Of a stretch of 10,694 bases of DNA, positions 1 through 4,942 are shown one piece after another. The position numbers were made by a program, and so were the translations under genes. Position 1 is the stretch's first letter. Every line of letters begins with the position of its first letter. The DNA is taken from positions 1 through 10,694 of the forward strand of contig CAJUOT010000072.1 of assembly GCA_910588135.1 (NCBI GenBank). The letters are read 5' to 3'. The notes below the pieces were generated by a model. It ran no database searches and had not been told where the DNA came from. It saw only the letters and a program-made list of their open reading frames with translations. Source of the stretch: an uncultured Oscillospiraceae bacterium (GTDB taxonomy: Bacteria > Bacillota > Clostridia > Oscillospirales > Oscillospiraceae).

Positions 1-183
1 TACAAATACGGCAACCGACATTTTTGGTGTAGAGGGTATTACGTGGACACAGTTGGAAAGTACGAAGGGGCAATCAAAGAATACATTCGAAACCAGCTAC
101 AGGAAGATATTATAAGTGACCAAATCAGCCTCAAGGAGTTTGTGGACCCGTTTACGGGTACGCCGGTGAAACAAGGCAAATAA
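1..183 (+). CDS. tnpA: IS200/IS605-family transposase TnpA, 3' fragment (runs off left edge)
   Basis: This is the C-terminal 60 residues of a Y1 HUH single-strand transposase, read in frame from base 1 to a TAA at 181-183. The visible part contains the family signature FWCRGYYVDTVG and, 14 residues after its second Tyr, the motif IKEYIRNQ, whose Tyr (visible residue 28) is the expected catalytic nucleophile. It matches the C-terminal half of the complete TnpA at 313-747 residue for residue over these motifs but differs in the tail, which ends in FVDPFTGTPVKQGK. The two are therefore distinct elements rather than copies. The HUH motif and the start lie to the left of the window, so I cannot say whether the gene is intact. 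A terminator-like hairpin begins 4 bases after the stop. Confidence 0.9.
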   Translation, partial: YKYGNRHFWCRGYYVDTVGKYEGAIKEYIRNQLQEDIISDQISLKEFVDPFTGTPVKQGK

Positions 184-185
184 AC

Positions 186-210
186 AACCCCCGGCAAAGC
201 CGGGGGTTTT
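186..210 (+). terminator. Rho-independent terminator after the left tnpA
   Basis: An 8-bp perfect GC stem, CCCCCGGC (188-195) and GCCGGGGG (199-206), closes an AAA loop and is followed by TTTT at 207-210. AA at 186-187 can extend the stem by pairing with the first two T's. It lies just after the tnpA stop at 183 and points the right way to end that transcript. It may also be part of the right end of that IS200-type element. Confidence 0.75.
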
Positions 211-218
211 GCATATAC

Positions 219-262
219 GGGCAAAGCCCTGGAATACTAGCTTGCGCGTCTCGTCGCGCAAG
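219..262. repeat. Two further hairpins in the gap between the convergent IS200 genes
   Basis: GGGC-AAA-GCCC at 219-229 repeats the AAA-loop design of the terminator just before it. CTTGCGCG (241-248) and CGCGCAAG (255-262) form a perfect 8-bp stem around the 6-base loop TCTCGT. Subterminal hairpins are the recognition elements of IS200/IS605 ends, so these are probably right-end structures of one of the two flanking elements. I cannot assign them to one element or the other from sequence alone. No gene is visible in 184-312. Confidence 0.55.
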
Positions 263-298
263 TACGATCTGCCAGCCGCGAAGAATTTGTTACTGGCC

Positions 299-312
299 GC
301 CCGTAAACGGGC
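299..312 (-). repeat. Candidate right-end hairpin of the complete IS200-type element
   Basis: GCCCG (299-303) pairs with CGGGC (308-312) around a TAAA loop. It begins one base after the minus-strand tnpA stop codon (313-315). Its position and shape fit the right-end imperfect palindrome recognised by TnpA in IS200/IS605 elements. The assignment is inferred from position. Confidence 0.5.
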
Positions 313-747
313 TTAAAAATTTCCCATCGTTAGTTGTTCGCCTGCTTTATCTTCCTCCAATTGATGTCGGATATATTCTTCAATCTTTTTCGCATTTTTT
401 CCTGCCGTGTCTACATAGTAGCCTCTGCACCAGAATTCACGATTTCTATACTTGTACCTTAACTCTGGATATTTCTCGTAGATCATCAGACTGCTTTTTC
501 CTTTTAAGTATCCCATAAAACTGGATACAGAAAACTTCGGCGGTATTTCCACAAGCATATGTACATGATCTGGATATACTTCTGCTTCGACTATCCGTAT
601 CTTTTTCCAATTACATAGTGTCCTCAATATTTCTCCGATTTCCAGCCGTTTTTCTCCATAAAATACCTTCCTCCGGTATTTTGGTGCAAATACTATGTGA
701 TACTTGCAATTCCATTTTGTATGCGCTAAACTGTTTACGTCGTTCAT
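313..747 (-). CDS. tnpA: IS200-type transposase TnpA, complete (144 aa)
   Basis: This Y1-class HUH transposase cuts and joins single-stranded DNA of the element ends through a 5'-phosphotyrosine link. The HUH metal-binding motif is YPDHVHMLVEIPP, with His61 and His63. The FWCRGYYVDTAG signature is at 105-116. The probable nucleophile is Tyr125 in IEEYIRHQ. Its length of 144 aa is normal for IS200-type TnpA, and no residue expected for catalysis is missing. The ATG at 747-745 is preceded by GGGAGGT, giving a good ribosome binding site, but part of that site lies in the arm of a 12-bp inverted repeat (757-815) that could restrain translation. The gene is tail to tail with the partial tnpA at 1-183 and is more AT-rich than the resident genes to the right. 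Confidence 0.95.
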   Translation of the reverse strand: MNDVNSLAHTKWNCKYHIVFAPKYRRKVFYGEKRLEIGEILRTLCNWKKIRIVEAEVYPDHVHMLVEIPPKFSVSSFMGYLKGKSSLMIYEKYPELRYKYRNREFWCRGYYVDTAGKNAKKIEEYIRHQLEEDKAGEQLTMGNF

Positions 748-756
748 TGCAATGAC

Positions 757-815
757 CTCCCTTTGCTTTCTTTTGTGCAGTTGGCTGACCGCACTTTCAT
801 TTTAAGCAAAGGGAG
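757..815 (-). promoter_or_regulatory. Left-end stem-loop occluding the tnpA ribosome binding site
   Basis: The 12-bp arms CTCCCTTTGCTT (757-768) and AAGCAAAGGGAG (804-815) are perfectly complementary around a 35-base loop. In the tnpA mRNA (minus strand) the 3' arm contains AAAGGGAG, most of the tnpA Shine-Dalgarno sequence, about 9 bases before the ATG. Folding would hide it. IS200 elements are known for left-end structures that block read-through transcription and sequester the ribosome binding site. That this copy does so is inference from base pairing. Confidence 0.65.
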
Positions 816-831
816 AAGCTGTACCAATAGG

Positions 832-1604
832 CTAAAACCGCTTGAGTAAAGTGCTGAAAGCAGCAATGGTGCAAACAGCTTGTGCAGAACGGACAGACAC
901 TTCATAGTCTTTGGAAAGACGGCGGGAATTGTTGATCCAGGCCAAAGAACGCTCCACGATCCACCGCTTAGGTAAAACCTGCCATCCAGCTTCCGTGCGT
1001 GCAACAATATCAACACCAAGGCCGAGTTCTTGGGAAACATCTTGTTCAAAAGTCTTTCGATATCCTGCATCGGCGCAAAACCGTTGAATGGTTGGATATT
1101 TCTCAAAGGCTTTCCTCGCAGCCAGAATACCTGACTTTGTATCATGAATATTGGCAGCATGAACTACCACCGCCAGCAGATTCCCCATGGTGTCCACTAC
1201 GATGTGCCGTTTACGTCCTTTTGTTTTTTTCCACCATCTATTCCGCGTTCTTCCGCGGCTGAGGTCGTTTTTACGCTTTGCGAGTCGATGATTGCATAGC
1301 TGGGGCCGGGCTTCCGCTCTGCGTCTGTCCGCACTCGTTCCACCAACGCTGCGCGGATTTTTTCCCATAGTCCGCTTCGGATTGCAGCATAATAAAAATT
1401 TGCTACTGTTGTATACGGTGGAAAATCGTGGGGCAGATTTCGCCATTTGCAGCCGTTATCTACAAAGTATAACACTGCATCCACCAGTTCCCGCTTTTCC
1501 CATTTGCTTCTGTTCCCGGCTGGTGGAAATAATGGCTCTATCATCGCCCATTGGCTGTCGCTTAAATCGCTCGCATAGCTGCGTCGCTCATTTTTCTGTA
1601 TCAT
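832..1604 (-). CDS. IS5-family DDE transposase, made by -1 frameshift (257 aa fused)
   Basis: The 5' frame runs 1604-1197 (135 aa) and the 3' frame ends at 832. The frames overlap across a run of seven A's (minus strand, 1230-1224), read GGA AAA AAA C in the first frame. A slip back by one base joins them into a 257-residue protein. The N-terminal part has the IS5-type start (RRSYASDLSDSQW) and KWRNLPHDFPPYTTV. The catalytic triad is complete only after the shift: Asp107 in IIDSQSVKT, Asp179 in CADAGY and Glu218 in WIVERSLAW. Neither frame alone has all three. The start is the ATG at 1604, which follows GAGGGA with almost no spacing, so initiation is probably weak. No internal stop or deletion is seen, so the element looks potentially active. 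Confidence 0.92.
1224..1230 (-). promoter_or_regulatory. A7 slippery heptamer for -1 ribosomal frameshift
   Basis: On the minus strand seven A's precede CAAAAGG. With zero-frame codons GGA-AAA-AAA the heptamer fits the X XXY YYZ pattern for tandem -1 slippage of two lysyl-tRNAs. The zero frame stops at 1199-1197 after an untypical tail. The -1 frame continues into KGRKRHIVVDT, which is typical IS5 transposase sequence. Polymerase slippage on the same run could give the same product. Confidence 0.8.
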
Positions 1605-1610
1605 TCCCTC

Positions 1611-1639
1611 ATTATACTACTTTTCCCTCTATTGGTACA
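1611..1639 (-). promoter_or_regulatory. Possible IS5 transposase promoter
   Basis: A perfect TATAAT lies on the minus strand at 1616-1611, just before the transposase start at 1604. Seventeen bases upstream, within the terminal inverted repeat, is TGTACC (1639-1634), a poor -35. The -10 is convincing. The -35 is weak and the leader would be very short. Confidence 0.4.
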
Positions 1640-1645
1640 GCTTCT

Positions 1646-1711
1646 AACATACGCGCCGCCGCGGTCCTTCAGCTCGTGGATGACGGCGTCAAATTCATAC
1701 CTGTCCTTCAT
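1646..1711 (-). pseudogene. 5' remnant of a DUF1905-like gene, cut by the IS5 element
   Basis: Starting from the ATG at 1711-1709, with AGGAG (1722-1718) six bases upstream, 22 codons read MKDRYEFDAVIHELK then DRGGAYV before running into the IS5 inverted repeat. This matches my recollection of how small DUF1905 proteins begin (YEFDAVI...AYVEFPYDV). The continuation expected after AYV is absent on the far side of the element and elsewhere in the window. Read into the IS, the frame continues 14 codons to a stop at 1605-1603. The gene lies 45 bp after the 708-aa gene in the same direction with no terminator visible between them, so it was probably in the same transcript. Family assignment from so short a stretch is tentative, but start, ribosome binding site and truncation are clear. 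Confidence 0.7.
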
Positions 1712-1756
1712 GTCCCGCTCCTAATTCCATGGTGGATTTACGTGCCGGAGCACGGT

Positions 1757-3883
1757 TTAATATTGATTCACCCAGTTGGAGATGAGCCACTGGGGCACCA
1801 GCCACGCGGCCATAAAGACGAGAAAATTCACCACAGTCAGCGAGGCGAAGGCCCCCACCGAGGTGAGGTAGAAGGTGAGGCACAGTCCGATCACCGACCC
1901 CGCCAGGGCAAACGCCAGCCCGCCGTAAGCGGCCTGCCTCAGCCGCCGGCCGCCCACCACCGCGTCGCAGTAGGGGCCAAGCCCCTCCCGGCTGAGCAGG
2001 GCCACCAGCTCTCCCGCCTCTTCGGGGGTGGGGCTGGACAGCTCCAGCCGCCGGTCCACGGGGGGGAATTCCATCTTATCCACCGGAAGCTTGAATTTCT
2101 GCTCCAGGAGGGAGGGGATCAGGTTGGGGTCCCGGGTTGCCAGCACGGGGGCCGCCCCGGCGCGCAGCAGGGCGGACAGGCTGGGATTTACGGCGGCGCC
2201 CATGGCGTAGTTCAGCAGGAACAGGCCGGAGAGCTGGCCGTTGATGGCGCAGAACACGGCGTTTTTAATGTTGTGCCCCGGGGGGATGGGCACTTCCATC
2301 AGGTGCATATAGGCGGCGGTGCCCACCAAGACCTCCTGGCCCCGGATGACGCCGGATGCCCCGCCCTCGTGCCACTCCAGGTCGGACACCTCCCGGTAGA
2401 GGGCGCCGTGGGTGCGCAGCAGGTCGTGAAAGGGACGGGTGAGGCCGCAGTCCATCACCCGGAGCATGGTGGCGGTGTAGCCCACCACCTTTTCCGTGGC
2501 CGCGCCGCCGAACACCTTCACCTGGGCCACGGTCACCGAGCCGGTGGGAAACAGGTCCAGGTCGCTGACGATAACGCCCCCCTGGCTGCACCGGGCGGCC
2601 CCGGGCCACCCGGCCAGGGCCGCGCCTACCCGGTTGAGCCGTTCCGCCAGCTTTCGGTAGGGCAGGGCATAGGCCAGCAGGGCGGACCAGGAGGAGACGG
2701 CGGTGAAGCAGGCGGACGCCGCCCAGGCCAGCCGCCCTCCTTCGCCCTGGCCCACCGAGGCCATGAGGGAGCACAGCGCGGCCCCCAGCAGCAGCAGGGG
2801 GGCGGCGACGCGGTAGGCGGCGTGGCCGCCGTCCTCCATCTGGAGCTGGCTGCCAAAGCCCAGGGGGGAACCGGAGCATTTTGTGTAAGTGGGCTTGCTG
2901 GACCACAGGCCGTCCGCCAGGGAGACCACGTAGGGCGAGCGGGCCTGAGAGGCGGCCTTGGCGGACAGACGGTTCCCCCGGCGGCGCTCCCGCTCCCCCC
3001 GCAGGGAGAAGACCAGCCCCAGGGCGGCCACTGCGGAGAAGGGCGGAAAGCCCTCCCGCCCCTCCACTCCGGCGGCGGTGAGCCCGTCCAGCAGGGTGAA
3101 AACCCAGGCCAGCAGCAGAATGGATTCCGCGCGGGGACGGAGGGTGAACAGCTGCCGGGCTCCGGCGGCGATGATCTCATAGCACAGCGCCCCAGTCAAA
3201 AGCAAGAGGGCGGAGAGAATCCAGCAGCGAAGCTGAAACACGCCCAGGCCCAGTCCGGACAGCGCCCCGGCCAGAGAGGCCCAGGACAGGAAGGGCAGCT
3301 CCACCGAGCAGAGAATGGCGGCAATGGCCAGCAGGGCGGCCAGCCTGAGCCGGACCCCCTGGCCCTTCAGGCCCTTCTGGTACTGAGCCGCCAGCTTGGC
3401 CGGGGGTGTGTCGGGGGGGAGCTGGCGGGGACGCAGCACCTTCAGCCTTGGCCGGTGCGGCGCGGGGGCGTCCCGGCCGGGAAGCTCTTCCCGGTCCACG
3501 CCGGGGGTGTATTTTTCGGCCTTCAATGTCTCCGGGTCCGGCTCGGCATGGTCGTACATATGGTCGGCGAAGTGGTCGGCGCGGCGCAGCAGGGTGTGCA
3601 GGCGGGCGCCAATGGCGCGGCCCGCGTTCTCCGGCACAATCTCCGGGATGGGTCCGTCCCCCTTCGCCTGCTGGGAGGGCTTTTTCACCAGCCGGATGGT
3701 GGGCTCCTCGGCGCCGTCCCCCGGCGGAGAGGGGGGGACGGGGGGGAGCTTCCCGGTGGGGAAGTCCACAACCTTTTTGGGCTTTTCAGGTGCCTGGACC
3801 TGTCTGCCTTTGGAACCGTACTCCGCCAGGATCTCTTCTACGGTGTACTCCGGCCTGCCGTTTTTTTTCGTCTCATCGGACAT
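1757..3883 (-). CDS. Degenerate P-type (P1B-like) ATPase-related membrane protein, 708 aa
   Basis: I do not recognise this as a named protein. Residues 1-170 are soluble: VEEILAEYGS near the start, a Pro-rich stretch (about 40-60), then a basic region before membrane segments at about 180-200, 205-240, 253-295, 357-377 and 385-407. Residues 437-640 resemble the catalytic part of heavy-metal P-type ATPases in order: VIVSDLDLFPTGSV (437-450) where DKTGTLT is expected, TRPFHDLL near the place of the HP motif, GVIRGQEVLVGTAAYM (511-526) like the nucleotide-domain GxxVxVGN stretch, FCAINGQLSGLFLL, and LLRAGAAPVLATRDPN (572-587) in place of the TGDN segment. Two final membrane segments follow (651-675, 679-700). 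The phospho-acceptor Asp-Lys-Thr-Gly, Thr-Gly-Asp and GDGxND are not recognisable and no A-domain TGE was found. It therefore probably does not pump ions and may be a sensor or scaffold. The ATG has AAGGAG seven bases upstream. It is co-directional with rlmB, 34 bp away. Confidence 0.75.
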   Translation of the reverse strand: MSDETKKNGRPEYTVEEILAEYGSKGRQVQAPEKPKKVVDFPTGKLPPVPPSPPGDGAEEPTIRLVKKPSQQAKGDGPIPEIVPENAGRAIGARLHTLLRRADHFADHMYDHAEPDPETLKAEKYTPGVDREELPGRDAPAPHRPRLKVLRPRQLPPDTPPAKLAAQYQKGLKGQGVRLRLAALLAIAAILCSVELPFLSWASLAGALSGLGLGVFQLRCWILSALLLLTGALCYEIIAAGARQLFTLRPRAESILLLAWVFTLLDGLTAAGVEGREGFPPFSAVAALGLVFSLRGERERRRGNRLSAKAASQARSPYVVSLADGLWSSKPTYTKCSGSPLGFGSQLQMEDGGHAAYRVAAPLLLLGAALCSLMASVGQGEGGRLAWAASACFTAVSSWSALLAYALPYRKLAERLNRVGAALAGWPGAARCSQGGVIVSDLDLFPTGSVTVAQVKVFGGAATEKVVGYTATMLRVMDCGLTRPFHDLLRTHGALYREVSDLEWHEGGASGVIRGQEVLVGTAAYMHLMEVPIPPGHNIKNAVFCAINGQLSGLFLLNYAMGAAVNPSLSALLRAGAAPVLATRDPNLIPSLLEQKFKLPVDKMEFPPVDRRLELSSPTPEEAGELVALLSREGLGPYCDAVVGGRRLRQAAYGGLAFALAGSVIGLCLTFYLTSVGAFASLTVVNFLVFMAAWLVPQWLISNWVNQY

Positions 3884-3917
3884 GGAGATTCTCCTTATCA
3901 GCTTGTTGACACGCTGC

Positions 3918-4706
3918 TCACGACGGCGACCCGCTTCCCCGCTGCCTCACGGCTTCGTAGAGCACCACCGCCGCCGCGGCGGAGGCGTTGAGGGAATTGA
4001 GCCGCCCCTTCATGGGGATGGACACCAGGAAGTCGCACTGTTCCCGCACCAGCCGTCCCATGCCCTCCCCCTCGCTGCCGATGACGATGGCGGCGGGGCC
4101 CTTCCAGTCTGCCTCGTACAGGCTTGTCCCGCCGTCGGTGGCGGTGCCGAACACCCACAGGCCCTCCTCCTTCAGCCGCTTGAGCAGGGCGGTGAGGTTG
4201 GGCACCCGGGCCACGGGGAGATAGCTCACCGCCCCGGCGCTGGTTTTGGCCACGACGGCGGTGAGCCCCGCGGAGCGCCGCTTGGGGATGATGACCCCGT
4301 GGGCACCGGCGCACTCGGCGGTGCGGATCACCGCGCCCAGGTTGTGGGGGTCGCTGAGCTCGTCGCACACCACGACCAGCGGGGCCTCCCCCTTCTCCCG
4401 GGCGGCGTTCAGGATGTCGTCCACACTGGCGTACTCCCGGACGGCGGCAATGGCGACCACGCCCTGATGGCTCTTGGTGCGGCTCATGCCGTCCAGCTTG
4501 CGCCGGTCGGCCTCCGCCACCACAATGCCTTTGTCCCGCGCGGCGGAGGCGATGTGGCCCAGGGTGGCGTCGGTCTCGCCCCGGGCGATGTAGATTTTAT
4601 CAATGGCCGCGCCGGAGCGCAGGGCCTCGATGACGGCGTTGCGGCCTTCGATGAGGCCGTCGGCCTCCGCATCCTGGCGGGGACGGCGGTTTTTATCGTC
4701 TCGCAT
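3918..4706 (-). CDS. rlmB: SpoU-class rRNA 2'-O-methyltransferase RlmB/TrmH family (262 aa)
   Basis: It transfers a methyl group from S-adenosylmethionine to a ribose 2'-OH. RlmB proteins modify G2251 of 23S rRNA, though other TrmH-group-3 targets are possible. The N-terminal substrate-binding domain begins LIEGRNAVIEALRSG (18-32). The knotted SPOUT domain carries motif 1 DPHNLGAVIRTAE (119-131, with Asn122 and Arg128), motif 2 IGSEGEGM (209-216) and motif 3 IPMKGRLNSLNASAA (230-244). All three are intact. I chose the ATG at 4706 because AAAGGAG sits seven bases before it. The longer frame from 4799 would run through the promoter and adds MGDKKRRLPPFPRRK-type sequence unlike the family. It is the first gene of a unit with the 708-aa membrane protein, and divergent from ftsH. 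It is not in the cysS-rlmB arrangement common in Bacillus. Confidence 0.92.
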   Translation of the reverse strand: MRDDKNRRPRQDAEADGLIEGRNAVIEALRSGAAIDKIYIARGETDATLGHIASAARDKGIVVAEADRRKLDGMSRTKSHQGVVAIAAVREYASVDDILNAAREKGEAPLVVVCDELSDPHNLGAVIRTAECAGAHGVIIPKRRSAGLTAVVAKTSAGAVSYLPVARVPNLTALLKRLKEEGLWVFGTATDGGTSLYEADWKGPAAIVIGSEGEGMGRLVREQCDFLVSIPMKGRLNSLNASAAAAVVLYEAVRQRGSGSPS

Positions 4707-4741
4707 GGGAAAATCTCCTTTGCATTTGGCTATAATGAGAC

Positions 4742-4770
4742 AGTATACCATAAACTTCCGCCGGGGAAAA
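4742..4770 (-). promoter_or_regulatory. Promoter for rlmB
   Basis: On the minus strand an extended -10, TGG-TATACT (TATACT at 4747-4742), lies 35 bases before the rlmB ATG. The -35 candidate at 17 bp, TTTTCC (4770-4765), is weak, as is common for extended -10 promoters. It mirrors the ftsH promoter's -10 exactly. Confidence 0.55.
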
Positions 4771-4840
4771 GGGGGAAGCCGCCTTTTCTTGTCCCCCATT
4801 TTTCGTCATAGAAAGTTTACACCCCCTTCAAGAACATTCC

Positions 4841-4870
4841 TTGCTTTTTGCCGGGAGAATGTGGTATACT
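4841..4870 (+). promoter_or_regulatory. Promoter for ftsH
   Basis: TTGCTT (4841-4846), an 18-bp spacer and TGG-TATACT (TATACT at 4865-4870) make a good sigma-A-type promoter with an extended -10. Transcription would start near 4877, leaving a leader of roughly 65 bases that includes a GC hairpin. Confidence 0.65.
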
Positions 4871-4902
4871 GCCATAACAGAATTCCCTGAACATGAATGG
4901 CA

Positions 4903-4935
4903 GCCCGGGAAAGGCCCGGGCCGCACGAAGGAGGT
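4903..4935 (+). promoter_or_regulatory. ftsH leader hairpin and ribosome binding site
   Basis: GCCCGGG (4903-4909) and CCCGGGC (4915-4921) form a 7-bp all-GC stem around AAAGG. The strong Shine-Dalgarno AAGGAGGT (4928-4935) follows six bases later, itself seven bases before the ATG at 4943. The stem does not cover the ribosome binding site but is close enough to affect ribosome access or mRNA decay. No T-run follows it, so it is not a terminator. This ribosome binding site fixes the ftsH start at 4943 rather than the upstream in-frame ATG, which falls in the promoter. Confidence 0.6.
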
Positions 4936-4942
4936 CAAGCCT

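Larger units (their letters stand above)
299..815 (-). mobile_element. IS200-type insertion sequence, approximate extent
   Basis: The element comprises a single tnpA without tnpB, a candidate right-end hairpin (299-312) and a left-end stem-loop (757-815). IS200/IS605 elements have no terminal inverted repeats and make no target duplication, so the true tips cannot be fixed here. The right tip may lie left of 299. The left tip sits at the outer edge of the stem-loop, where the IS5-family inverted repeat begins at 814. Confidence 0.5.
814..1645 (-). mobile_element. Complete IS5-family insertion sequence (832 bp)
   Basis: The element is bounded by a perfect 17-bp terminal inverted repeat, AGAAGCTGTACCAATAG at 814-830 and its reverse complement at 1629-1645. 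It carries one DDE transposase encoded in two overlapping frames. The length, the inverted-repeat layout and the frameshifted orfA/orfB arrangement fit the IS5 family, IS427-like group. The right flank reads into a truncated host gene (1646-1711) and the left flank runs straight into the IS200 left-end stem-loop. The flanking bases on the two sides do not match, so there is no recognisable target duplication. Confidence 0.9.

Noticed and set aside
1740..1755. Small hairpin CGTGC-CGGA-GCACG after the 708-aa gene
   Set aside because: It has only a 5-bp stem and no T-run, so it is not a terminator. It does not separate the truncated gene from the operon.
1292..3991. An 899-codon open frame on the plus strand
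   Set aside because: It is antisense to the 708-aa gene and crosses the IS5 boundary. Its translation is a low-complexity run of His, Gly, Gln and Pro, typical of the strand opposite a GC-rich gene, with no domain.
4731..4736. A plus-strand TATAAT
   Set aside because: It has no -35 at a suitable distance and is about 200 bases from ftsH. A much better promoter with an extended -10 is at 4841-4870.
4707..4799. N-terminal extension of rlmB from the ATG at 4799
   Set aside because: It would start upstream of the extended -10 promoter and adds residues not found in the family. The ATG at 4706 has an ideal ribosome binding site.
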